Below, in pieces: positions 1-7,382 of a stretch of DNA of 15,851 nt. The DNA is from Deferribacteraceae bacterium (lineage in GTDB: Bacteria > Chrysiogenota > Deferribacteres > Deferribacterales > JAISNW01), in contig JAISNW010000217.1 of the NCBI GenBank assembly GCA_031276055.1, positions 1 to 15,851 of the forward strand, in the 5' to 3' direction. Numbering within the stretch: the stretch's first letter is position 1; the number at the start of each line of letters is the position of its first letter. A program made the position numbers and the translations under genes. The notes under the pieces were generated by a model. It worked only from the letters and a program-made list of their open reading frames with translations, was not told the origin of the DNA and did no database searches.

Positions 1-1201
1 GGGGGCGTTCTTTAACCCCTCCCACCAAGATATCTGCCTTTTTCTCCTTTATAAAAGCCTCTAACTCTGCGGGATTGGCGTCATCTAGTATAACAGCATC
101 GCTAGCCGCCAAGTTTGAAAGGATGGCGTAATCTTCCGCCTGCCCTGTCTGAGTGCCCACCACGACGCTGTCTATCCCCATGGAGTTAAACTGCCTAACC
201 AATGAGATCGCCTTAAAGCCGCCCCCCACATATATTGCCGCCCTTTTGCCCTCAAGCTGTGGACGGTATTCAGCATCAAAAGGGGTGAGGGCGCTTTCTT
301 CCGCCGTTATAAAAGCCTTTGCCCGCTTCACAGCTGCTTCGTCTTTTAATCCCTCTGCTGTGCGTAAGAGGGCGGTTGAGGTATCGTCTTTACCAAAAAA
401 GCTGACTTTTATATATGGTATTTCAAACTCTCTCTCCATCAACTTTGCTAGATAGGTCATAGAGCCCGCGCACTGCACCACATTCAACGCGGCGTTCGGC
501 GCTTTAAGAAGCCTCTCATAGCTTGCATCCCCTGTAATGACAGCTTGAACAGGAATTCCTAACTTCTTAAAATACCCTTCTATAATCCAAATTTCGCCGG
601 CTAGGTTAAAATCTCCTAATATATTGATCCCCCGCGGAAGACTTTGAACTATCCGCGGAGTTATAACTTTCATTATCGCCTCGCAAGCTAGACGGTAGCC
701 TAGAGATTTGCTGCCCGAAAAGCCCGCAGATTTCACAGCGATAACCCGAATTTTATACTCTTTTTCAGCCTCTCGGCAGACAGCGTCTACATCATCGCCT
801 ATAACCCCAACAATACATGTAGCATAGATAAAGATTAATTTTGGGTTATATCTTTCCACCGCCTCCCTTACCGCTCGGGCTAGCTTCTCTGCGCCGCCGA
901 AAATTATATCCCTCTCTAAAAGGTCTGTGGAAAAGCTGTTTCGATATTGGCTGCCGCCGCTTGTCAAACTCCCCCTTATATCCCATGTGTAGCTTGCGCA
1001 CCCTATAGGACCGTGAACAATATGCACCGCGTCGGTGATCGGGTTTAACACCACCCTAGCACCGGAGTATACACACGCCCTCTGACTGACAGAGCCTGAG
1101 ACGCTATTTTTTTCACAGCATATCTCTGAAGCGCGCCCGCCGCTTGCAATAGAACCTTTGCGCTCTTCTAAGATATCAGGGCTTGACGGATTCACCCGCA
1201 T
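1..1201 (-). CDS. nifE: NifE, FeMo-cofactor scaffold subunit (partial, 3' end beyond the window)
   Basis: NifE pairs with NifN to form the cytoplasmic scaffold on which the FeMo-cofactor precursor is matured before transfer to NifDK. The visible 400 residues, translated from the minus strand, carry the NifE signature SQRACVYSGARVVL at about 39-52, then HGPIGCASYTWDIRG at 63-77. The three cysteines matching the NifD P-cluster ligands are C43, C68 and C129. C244 (VVQCAGS) matches the cysteine equivalent to the NifD cofactor ligand. YTWDIRG separates NifE from NifD. The ATG lies only 2 bp after the nifK stop, so it is the last visible gene of the nif operon. The Shine-Dalgarno sequence is weak (GGTGATG), suggesting translational coupling to nifK. 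NifE proteins are usually about 450-470 residues, so roughly 50-70 are missing. A NifE-NifN fusion cannot be excluded from this fragment. Confidence 0.95.
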   Translation of the reverse strand, partial: MRVNPSSPDILEERKGSIASGGRASEICCEKNSVSGSVSQRACVYSGARVVLNPITDAVHIVHGPIGCASYTWDIRGSLTSGGSQYRNSFSTDLLERDIIFGGAEKLARAVREAVERYNPKLIFIYATCIVGVIGDDVDAVCREAEKEYKIRVIAVKSAGFSGSKSLGYRLACEAIMKVITPRIVQSLPRGINILGDFNLAGEIWIIEGYFKKLGIPVQAVITGDASYERLLKAPNAALNVVQCAGSMTYLAKLMEREFEIPYIKVSFFGKDDTSTALLRTAEGLKDEAAVKRAKAFITAEESALTPFDAEYRPQLEGKRAAIYVGGGFKAISLVRQFNSMGIDSVVVGTQTGQAEDYAILSNLAASDAVILDDANPAELEAFIKEKKADILVGGVKERP

Positions 1202-1203
1202 GG

Positions 1204-2568
1204 CTACATCACCACTTCAAGATCTTCATCTGCAGAATCTTCATCCTGCCTATCCATGAGGGCGTTTGTTATCTTTTCCACAAAGCGGAGCGCCCCCGTA
1301 TAGCCTAATGTGGGAAAATAAGGGTGGACGTATCTATCTAAAATAGGAAAGCCCGCCCTCACAAAAGGGATATCCTCCGCCTTTGCTATCTGTTTGCCGT
1401 ATGAAGAGCCTAACAGCAGATCAACTCCGTCATTTTTTATCCACTGATGCAGTTCAAAGAGATCTGCAGCCGCTTTAGCTTTGCAATCAGAGCGCCCATA
1501 CCTCTTAAAAAGCTCCTCCGCCTTGCGCGTAAAGCTATCCCCTGGAGTGCCCGTTATAACATATTTCGGGATCATCCCCATCTCTAAAACAAGGCTTGTA
1601 AGCCCCAACACCATATCAGGATCGCCGAAGACGGCAACGCTCCTATCTGAAAGGTAAAAGTGGGAATCAAGGATAACATCTATAAGCTGCCCGCGCTCTT
1701 CCTCTAATTCATAGGGAACTTCATTTTTTGCCCAGCGGGAGAGTTTCATCAAGAATTCATCGGTATTTACAATCCCTATCGGAAGAGGGAGGAGGGTATA
1801 AGCAACCCCGCACTTTCTAAGCAGAGCGTTGGCAGGTTCTTCACTGGTCAACTCCCCTAAGGCGAATACGCGCTCGCAATCCCCCATATTCTCTATCTCG
1901 GCAATGGTGGTTCCCCCCTTAGGATACATGGAATAATGCCCTGTCATAGGTGCATCCATAACCTGGCTGGCGTCTGGAAATAAGGTGATAGATGCGCCAA
2001 TAGCTTTTGCCATCCGTTTCAACTCCCGCATGTCGCCGGGGTTTACAAAGCCAGGGAATATCCCCGCCTTCCCATTCGGCTTTCCGCTCTTTTTGCTAAG
2101 ATAGCGGATAAACCCCGCCATCATATTAAAATATCCATTTATATGGCTGCCGACATAGCTGGGGGTATTTGCGTGCACAACATATTTCCCTTCTGGAATA
2201 TCCATATCTTGAATATAAGCGTTCATATCGTCGCCTATCGTCTCTGAAAGGCATGTAGTGTGGACGGCGATAATATCTGGCTTATAGATGTCAAATATAT
2301 TTTTTACAGAAGTTTTTATATTTGAGCCGCCTCCAAAAACTGACGCCCCCTCTGTAAAAGAGCTGGTGGAGGCTATAGCGGGCTCCTTAAAGTGTCTGCT
2401 TAAAAAGGTTCTATGATAAGATGCGCACCCTTGCGAGCCGTGGCTGTGGGGCATACACCTATGAACCCCTAAAGCCGCATAAAGCGCCCCTACCGGCTGG
2501 CAAGTTTTACACGGATTTATCCGCAGAGCTTCTCTGTCTATTATAGCTGTTGGGGTTAGATCAAGCAT
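1204..2568 (-). CDS. nifK: NifK, nitrogenase MoFe protein beta subunit
   Basis: Beta subunit of the MoFe protein; with NifD it holds the P-cluster that passes electrons from NifH to the FeMo cofactor. The 454-residue product has the P-cluster ligands C23 (KTCQPVGA), C48 (GSQGCASYHR) and C106 (HTTCLSETIGDD). S137 in NTPSYVGSH matches the serine that can ligate the P-cluster in Azotobacter. It starts only about 20 residues before the first P-cluster motif, as in the short clostridial-type NifK, and lacks the roughly 50-residue N-terminal extension of proteobacterial NifK. The C-terminus is a strongly acidic tail (DEDSADEDLE). The reading frame stays open upstream to 2766, inside nifD, but the ATG at 2568 is chosen because it has a near-perfect AAGGAGG Shine-Dalgarno (2574-2580) and overlaps the nifD stop by 8 bp. 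The nifE start follows 2 bp after the stop. Confidence 0.97.
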   Translation of the reverse strand: MLDLTPTAIIDREALRINPCKTCQPVGALYAALGVHRCMPHSHGSQGCASYHRTFLSRHFKEPAIASTSSFTEGASVFGGGSNIKTSVKNIFDIYKPDIIAVHTTCLSETIGDDMNAYIQDMDIPEGKYVVHANTPSYVGSHINGYFNMMAGFIRYLSKKSGKPNGKAGIFPGFVNPGDMRELKRMAKAIGASITLFPDASQVMDAPMTGHYSMYPKGGTTIAEIENMGDCERVFALGELTSEEPANALLRKCGVAYTLLPLPIGIVNTDEFLMKLSRWAKNEVPYELEEERGQLIDVILDSHFYLSDRSVAVFGDPDMVLGLTSLVLEMGMIPKYVITGTPGDSFTRKAEELFKRYGRSDCKAKAAADLFELHQWIKNDGVDLLLGSSYGKQIAKAEDIPFVRAGFPILDRYVHPYFPTLGYTGALRFVEKITNALMDRQDEDSADEDLEVVM

Positions 2569-4162
2569 CTTCGCCTCCTTGCACCAAAGCGCCCTCCAAA
2601 ACCGGCTTATTCTTCCAAGGCGGCGTAACAAGCGACCAAACAGGAGTGTATATCCCCATAGTAATATCTCGGGCGAAATTAATCGCCCCCTTAAAGCCTG
2701 AATACGGACCGCTGTAATCGTAAGAGTGCAGCTGCCTTGAGAGCACCCCCGCCTTCTGCAAAACATATTTATCTTTGATTCCAGAGAGGAATATATCAGG
2801 TTTCAACTCCTCTAAAAAAGCCTCTGTTTCGTAATGGTTGAGATCATCCACTACAACGCTTCCCGCCTGCATATCGGGGATAAGCCCGTGGTATTCTTCT
2901 AGTTGAATACTCTGCCTCAACTCTGCATAACGCTCTGGAGTGTGAAAGCTCTTATAGTGGTTTTCATCCCGCTCTACTTCAATGTGCTCTATATTCTTAT
3001 TATCCGCATCCTCTTTTATGTTTGGAATAACCTTACGCCCCTCATAGTCGTCCCGATGGCCGAACTCGTGCCCTGCAAGGACGGTCTTTACCCCAAAATC
3101 CGCCAATAAGTATTGGTAATGGTGGGACCTTGACCCCCCTACAAATAGAGCGGCTGTCTTCCCTTTTAGCTTTTCTCGGTAATAGGCGCGCTCAGCGCTT
3201 ATCTGTTCCAACTCATCTGCAATAACAGACTCTGTGCGCGCAGTTATCTCGTCATCCCCAAAGTAGAGCGCAATCTCCCTAAGGGTGCTTATGGTGGCGT
3301 CTATCCCAATAAAGTTTACCTTTACCCAGTCTATGCCGTATCTGGTTTTCATCATCTCGGCGATATAGTTTATAGAGCGGTGGCACTGCACTAAGTTTAG
3401 GTTCGCTAGGTGGGCGTTCTGCAACGTCTCAACGCTGCCATCCCCTGTCATAACCGAGACTACTTCATAGCCTATCCTCTTCAGCAAACGCTCTGTTTCC
3501 CAACCGTCGCCGCCGATATTATATTCCCCTAAGAGATTGACGGAAAATTTAGTTTTCGGCGGTTTATCCCCCGTTCCTATAACTCGGCGCATAACTCCGT
3601 TATTGGCGATATGATGCCCCCCGCTCTGGCTTACCCCCTTATACCCTTCACAGCTGTAAGCAACGCAGCGTATCCCATATTTTTTTTCAGTTTCCGCCGC
3701 CACCGCGTGAATGTCGTCTCCGATAAGCCCGACGGGGCAGGTGGAGCAGATCATTATGCAGGAAGGCTTAAATATTTCATAAGCCTCTTGAATAGCTTGA
3801 CGGAGCTTTTTTTCTCCGCCAAAAACGACATCAGGCTCCTGCATATCTGTTGAAAAGCAGTATTGTATAAAATTTCTGCCGTCTTCGGTTTTGGCTTTAT
3901 TTCGGCGCGTCCCCCAGGAGTAAAAGCCGCACCCAATCGGACCGTGTGTTATAAGCAGAACATCTTTTAGAGGTCCTAAAACCACCCCTTTGCACCCTGC
4001 ATAGCAGCAACCGCGGTTGGTCATTATACCAGGGATGCTTCGAGAGTTTGCTGCTATCTGCTGCTCTTCGGTGCATTCGTCTATCTCAAGGATATGCTCT
4101 TTGCGGTTTTTATACACCTTGGCGCTGTATCTATCCAGCACCTTTGCTTTTGAGTTCGGCAT
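2561..4162 (-). CDS. nifD: NifD, nitrogenase MoFe protein alpha subunit (Clostridium pasteurianum-like)
   Basis: Alpha subunit of the MoFe protein and carrier of the FeMo cofactor, where N2 is reduced. The 533-residue sequence shows P-cluster ligands C52 (TNRGCCYAG), C78 (GPIGCGF) and C142 (STCPVGLIGDD). The cofactor ligands are C260 (LVQCHRSINYI) and H479 (RQLHSYDYSGPY). The substrate-pocket residues Q179 and H183 lie in VSQSGGHHIAN. Residues around 370-440 carry the extra segment of about 50 residues typical of the C. pasteurianum type and absent from Azotobacter NifD, which explains the length. These residues argue for the molybdenum enzyme rather than VnfD or AnfD, and no delta-subunit gene (vnfG or anfG) follows nifD. 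The ATG has a GGAG Shine-Dalgarno and lies 10 bp after the nifI2 stop. The 3' end overlaps nifK by 8 bp. Confidence 0.98.
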   Translation of the reverse strand: MPNSKAKVLDRYSAKVYKNRKEHILEIDECTEEQQIAANSRSIPGIMTNRGCCYAGCKGVVLGPLKDVLLITHGPIGCGFYSWGTRRNKAKTEDGRNFIQYCFSTDMQEPDVVFGGEKKLRQAIQEAYEIFKPSCIMICSTCPVGLIGDDIHAVAAETEKKYGIRCVAYSCEGYKGVSQSGGHHIANNGVMRRVIGTGDKPPKTKFSVNLLGEYNIGGDGWETERLLKRIGYEVVSVMTGDGSVETLQNAHLANLNLVQCHRSINYIAEMMKTRYGIDWVKVNFIGIDATISTLREIALYFGDDEITARTESVIADELEQISAERAYYREKLKGKTAALFVGGSRSHHYQYLLADFGVKTVLAGHEFGHRDDYEGRKVIPNIKEDADNKNIEHIEVERDENHYKSFHTPERYAELRQSIQLEEYHGLIPDMQAGSVVVDDLNHYETEAFLEELKPDIFLSGIKDKYVLQKAGVLSRQLHSYDYSGPYSGFKGAINFARDITMGIYTPVWSLVTPPWKNKPVLEGALVQGGEDA

Positions 4163-4172
4163 ATTAAGACTC

Positions 4173-4547
4173 CTAAACTATATTTTCCCCTGTGCGGACA
4201 ACGTATGATTCGTTTATTGGGAGGATGAAGATCCGCCCGTCTCCGGGATTTCCCGTCTGATTTGCCTTGATTATGGTCTTTACCGCCAGTTCAACCTCAT
4301 CGTCATTTATTATCAAGGTAAAAAAACGTTTGGGGATAAGCCTTGTCCCCTCTGTCATAGATTCCCCAAGATCAGATAAAGGAAGTTCCCCTGTGCCCAG
4401 CACAATTTTTAGCAGGTTGGAATCCATATGTTTCTTCCCTCTACCCAGGCAAGGTCGGCAGAGGAAAGCAGGAAAGCCCGCGTTGGCAAGGGCGGTCTTT
4501 GTATCGTTCACCTTGTTTGCCCTAATGAATGTCATCACCTCTTTCAT
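4173..4547 (-). CDS. nifI2: NifI2, PII-like regulator of nitrogenase
   Basis: PII-family signalling protein which, with NifI1, binds the MoFe protein and inhibits nitrogenase when ammonium is available; the inhibition is relieved by 2-oxoglutarate and ATP. This is family knowledge from methanogens. The 124-residue product begins MKEVMTFIRANKV, has LGRGKKHMDS leading into a long T-loop region (about 35-72), and ends with the PII motif TGNPGDGRIF and YVVRTGE. The long T-loop is typical of NifI2 rather than NifI1 or GlnB. The ATG at 4547, with AGGGTG upstream, is preferred because family members begin at this Met. A GTG at 4556, three codons upstream with AAGGG 7 nt before it, is a credible alternative that would leave a 1-bp gap to nifI1. 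The gene lies between nifI1 and nifD in one operon. Confidence 0.93.
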   Translation of the reverse strand: MKEVMTFIRANKVNDTKTALANAGFPAFLCRPCLGRGKKHMDSNLLKIVLGTGELPLSDLGESMTEGTRLIPKRFFTLIINDDEVELAVKTIIKANQTGNPGDGRIFILPINESYVVRTGENIV

Positions 4548-4557
4548 GATAAGCACC

Positions 4558-4884
4558 CTATAACCCTTGTTTACCTGTGCTTATGGTGTAGGCGTCTACA
4601 ACTTGGCTGATGAATATCCGCCCATCTCCATAAGCTCCCTTTTCGCCCGTGCGGGCGTTGCGCATAATAACCCGCACCACATCGTCTTTCTCGTCATCGT
4701 TTACCACGAAGAGCAGCATCTCCTTAGGAATCTCATCATAGTGGACATCCCCTATGGAGAACCCTTTCTGCTTACCTCTCCCGAAAACATCCATCTTAGT
4801 GACCGCAGGAAAACCCGCGGATAGAAGTTCGCTTAAAACGATCCCCACCTTTTCAGGTCTGATAATGGCTCTAATTAACAGCAT
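4558..4884 (-). CDS. nifI1: NifI1, PII-like regulator of nitrogenase
   Basis: First member of the NifI1-NifI2 heteromeric PII pair that controls nitrogenase activity post-translationally. The 108-residue product starts MLLIRAIIRPEKV and has the NifI1 signature GFPAVTKMDVFGRGKQKG at about 28-45, followed by GDVHYDEIPKEML of the T-loop and the C-terminal ATP-site segment GDGRIFIS. Length and order of motifs match the family well. The ATG lies 9 bp downstream of the nifH stop; its Shine-Dalgarno AGGAGGG overlaps that stop codon (TAGGAGGG). NifH and NifI1 translation are therefore probably coupled, with no room for a processing hairpin between them. The pair makes ammonium switch-off by NifI likely here; nothing in the window argues for or against an additional DraT/DraG system. 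Confidence 0.95.
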   Translation of the reverse strand: MLLIRAIIRPEKVGIVLSELLSAGFPAVTKMDVFGRGKQKGFSIGDVHYDEIPKEMLLFVVNDDEKDDVVRVIMRNARTGEKGAYGDGRIFISQVVDAYTISTGKQGL

Positions 4885-4893
4885 AACTCCCTC

Positions 4894-5766
<873 letters not shown>

Positions 5767-5768
5767 TT

Positions 5769-5782
5769 AAGGGAAAACCCTT
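5769..5782 (-). other. Short stem-loop at the predicted 5' end of the nif mRNA
   Basis: AAGGG-AAAA-CCCTT is a perfect 5-bp stem with a 4-nt loop. Extra A/T pairs can form outside it if one base bulges. With the sigma-54 promoter at 5798-5813, transcription should start near 5786-5787, so the stem-loop would sit within the first few nucleotides of the transcript. A 5' hairpin may protect the message from decay; that role is an inference. The remaining leader runs about 50 nt to the nifH ATG and holds two copies of AGAGCGTT. Confidence 0.4.
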
Positions 5783-5797
5783 TAATGCCGATTTAAT

Positions 5798-5813
5798 TGC
5801 AATAACTATGCCA
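5798..5813 (-). promoter_or_regulatory. Sigma-54 (RpoN) promoter of the nif operon
   Basis: On the minus strand the sequence reads TGGCAT-AGTTA-TTGCA. The sigma-54 consensus is TGGCAC-N5-TTGCA, so there is a single mismatch. The invariant GG (5811-5812) and GC (5799-5800) are separated by exactly 10 bp as required. The predicted start is near 5786-5787, giving a leader of about 68 nt before nifH. Sigma-54 control with an activator ATPase is usual for nif operons. No canonical NifA site (TGT-N10-ACA) is seen between 5814 and 6055. Confidence 0.85.
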
Positions 5814-6055
5814 GAACATAACGTTTAATATTGCTTGTAATGCTTAAAAATATAGAAAATCCTTTATGGATAAGGGTTAATTATAAAACGATTATTTTAT
5901 TTTAATATAGATTCAAAAAAATATTTCACCGATATTTTGCAAAAATTGAAAAAATTTAGAAAAAATTGTAAGAATTAAAAAGAAATATTTACAAAATCGT
6001 AATTATTTATTAACTAAGTCTATAATTTTTGATTAATATTTTCAAAAATTGTATA
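5814..6055. other. AT-rich intergenic region upstream of the nif promoter
   Basis: About 240 bp without a credible gene, dominated by A and T runs. It lies between the end of the HNH gene and the nif promoter, where an activator would bind. Three weak structures are visible. A near-repeat occurs at 5932-5948 (ATATTTTGCAAAAATTG) and 6036-6051 (the same without one G). The first copy contains the palindrome TTTTGCAAAA at 5935-5944. A loose inverted pair TTGTAA/TTACAA lies at 5966-5971 and 5989-5994. In sequence this AT-rich any of these may be chance. No G+C-rich terminator hairpin follows the HNH gene, so read-through into nif is possible. Confidence 0.6.
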
Positions 6056-7150
6056 CTAATAGCATCTCACAAACATACATGTTTCAGGATTATAGGTAAT
6101 TACCGTTGCATAACTGAAACTTAAAGAACCACCGGAGCTATAGTGTCCCATAATCATCATATCCTCAACCCCATCGCCGGTAATATCGGATCGGAACATT
6201 TCTATAAGGGTATGACCCTCTCTATGAAAATATGTATCATCGCCGCAATCACTGCCGCAATTTATTGCTATTTCATGTTTGCCAAGTGACTGAATTTTAA
6301 ATACTCCCTTATTAACAGCATCAGCATAAGACGAATAAGAACTATAATCTTCTTCTCCGATCACGGGGTAAAAAGCAGCAGGAAGTTTGTCTAAACTGAA
6401 TAACCCTATATTTTCCATGTAACTTATTTTAGGCGGTTTGGCATTTTTTAAGCCATTAAGTATGGTAAATTGCCTTTCAAACAGACCGGAAAATTTTATT
6501 CCCCAATTATTGCTGGCATAGTAACCTTCAGCATTTGCGTTCGTGTACTCCATACAAGTTTTTACCGTTATACGATCCCCTTGCTCATTTATTAACTCTA
6601 GCTCCTCACCTCTAGGGAGAACTGGGGAGTTAAGCAATGTGTCTATGTCGCTTTTGGAAACATCGGTGATTATGCTATCCGCAAAGCGCAACTCTCCACT
6701 TAAATTCACAGTATCACTGGAAATACTTTGAAGGAGTTTTCTTAATTCTGCTATCTCACTGCCCGTGGGTTCAGATTTCAGAAATGATCGTAATATTTCA
6801 AAGTTATCCCTTCTTTTGTAGTTTTTGAGCAAATTATTGTAAATCTCATTGTATTTATCGATGTTTTTTCTTGCTATATTCAAAAAATAAAGTATAGCCC
6901 CTTTATCAAATAGAACATTGCCTTTTTGTTTATTGTGATACTCACTCACAGGCAGCAGGTTTTCAATGCCATCAACTTTAAAGTTATCTGGAAGGGAATA
7001 TTCTCTTTTCAGATCATTGTTAAATCGACTTTTGGGGATAATATGATCAACTGTTACATCACTGAACTCAATAGGATTGCCCGTATAGGCACATTTTTTC
7101 CCATAAGTTAGCCATAGTGCTTCTTTTTTTATTCCGTTAAGTTTAGACAC
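6056..7150 (-). CDS. HNH-endonuclease-like protein with a C-terminal DxTGDG-containing domain
   Basis: The N-terminal part resembles HNH nucleases: CAYTG, then VDHIIPKS (Asp-His pair), IENLLPVS (Asn) and YHNKQKGN, all within the first 80 residues. This matches the DHIxP...NL...HNxxKGN layout, but only one Cys is present in place of the usual CxxC. The following 75 or so residues are charged and helical-looking. The C-terminal half is unrelated to HNH and carries SDITGDGVEDMMIMG, a calcium-loop or FG-GAP-like motif, 55 residues from the end. I do not recognise the full family and assign no role. The GTG at 7150 (GGGGGA Shine-Dalgarno 6 nt upstream) is preferred, giving 364 residues. An ATG at 7192 would add 14 hydrophobic residues but overlaps the predicted -10 box. 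Spot counts of four 60-base lines give about 33% G+C against about 51% in two nif lines, suggesting acquisition by transfer. Confidence 0.75.
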   Translation of the reverse strand: MSKLNGIKKEALWLTYGKKCAYTGNPIEFSDVTVDHIIPKSRFNNDLKREYSLPDNFKVDGIENLLPVSEYHNKQKGNVLFDKGAILYFLNIARKNIDKYNEIYNNLLKNYKRRDNFEILRSFLKSEPTGSEIAELRKLLQSISSDTVNLSGELRFADSIITDVSKSDIDTLLNSPVLPRGEELELINEQGDRITVKTCMEYTNANAEGYYASNNWGIKFSGLFERQFTILNGLKNAKPPKISYMENIGLFSLDKLPAAFYPVIGEEDYSSYSSYADAVNKGVFKIQSLGKHEIAINCGSDCGDDTYFHREGHTLIEMFRSDITGDGVEDMMIMGHYSSGGSLSFSYATVITYNPETCMFVRCY

Positions 7151-7190
7151 TAGAAATCCCCCATAAAACATCATAGCAAAGCAGAGATAC

Positions 7191-7217
7191 ATTATAATTT
7201 CCCTTATTAGTTGTCAA
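7191..7217 (-). promoter_or_regulatory. Sigma-70-type promoter of the HNH gene
   Basis: On the minus strand a perfect TTGACA (7212-7217) is followed after 15 bp by a perfect TATAAT (7191-7196). The 15-bp spacer is shorter than the ideal 17; a 17-bp spacer would instead give TAATGT. With TATAAT as -10 box, transcription starts near 7184, downstream of the ATG at 7192. That favours the GTG start at 7150 for the HNH gene. Confidence 0.6.
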
Positions 7218-7224
7218 CAATATT

Positions 7225-7270
7225 CATTTTTAACGTTCTCCATGCGCCGAAGGCGTTAAACGTTAAAATG
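7225..7270. repeat. Inverted repeat between divergent promoters
   Basis: The left arm CATTTTTAACGTT (7225-7237) and the right arm AACGTTAAAATG (7259-7270) are complementary over 12 bp with one bulged T. Between them CGCC-GAA-GGCG forms a small inner hairpin, so the whole can fold into one stem with an internal loop. Each arm contains the palindrome AACGTT. It lies between the divergent promoters of the HNH gene and the outer-membrane gene, upstream of both. It could be a paired operator, a structured element or a remnant of a small palindromic repeat; the sequence alone does not decide. Confidence 0.65.
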
Positions 7271-7311
7271 GGTTTGTAATACAAAAAATTAACGGCGGCG
7301 GGGGATTTGCC

Positions 7312-7340
7312 TTGAAATGTAAATATTATTCGTATATATT
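7312..7340 (+). promoter_or_regulatory. Sigma-70-type promoter of the outer-membrane protein gene
   Basis: TTGAAA (7312-7317) and TATATT (7335-7340) are separated by 17 bp, the optimal spacing. Transcription would start near 7347, about 36 nt before the ATG at 7383, which has a GGGGG Shine-Dalgarno at 7374-7378. Confidence 0.6.
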
Positions 7341-7382
7341 GCTATCGTTTTATTTATCTTGACTAATTATATTGGGGGTTCT

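Noticed and set aside
153..455. Open frame on the plus strand.
   Set aside because: It lies opposite nifE, whose minus-strand translation is strongly conserved; the plus-strand product shows no recognisable features.
2569..2766. Upstream extension of the nifK frame to 2766.
   Set aside because: The extra 66 residues lie inside nifD, look random and Arg-rich, and the ATG at 2568 has a near-perfect Shine-Dalgarno and matches the family start.
2561..4162. Alternative vanadium or iron-only nitrogenase (VnfD or AnfD).
   Set aside because: The sequence follows C. pasteurianum NifD, nifK follows directly with no delta-subunit gene, and NifI1-NifI2 and NifE complete a molybdenum-type set.
5932..6051. 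Short CRISPR-like or tandem repeat array.
   Set aside because: There are only two imperfect copies 104 bp apart in an A+T-rich stretch, with no third unit and no cas genes.
5814..6055. NifA upstream activating sequence TGT-N10-ACA.
   Set aside because: All three TGT occurrences (near 5835, 5967 and 6051) were checked and none has ACA at the right distance.
7151..7192. ATG start for the HNH gene at 7192.
   Set aside because: The ATG overlaps a perfect TATAAT box and adds a hydrophobic stretch before the HNH fold. It is kept only as an alternative, since AAGGG lies 8 nt upstream.
7225..7270. Integron attC site: GTTAAAC within GCGTTAAACG fits GTTRRRY.
   Set aside because: The left side lacks a proper RYYYAAC partner, the element is short, there is no integrase gene and there is no cassette array. 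The simple inverted repeat explains it better.
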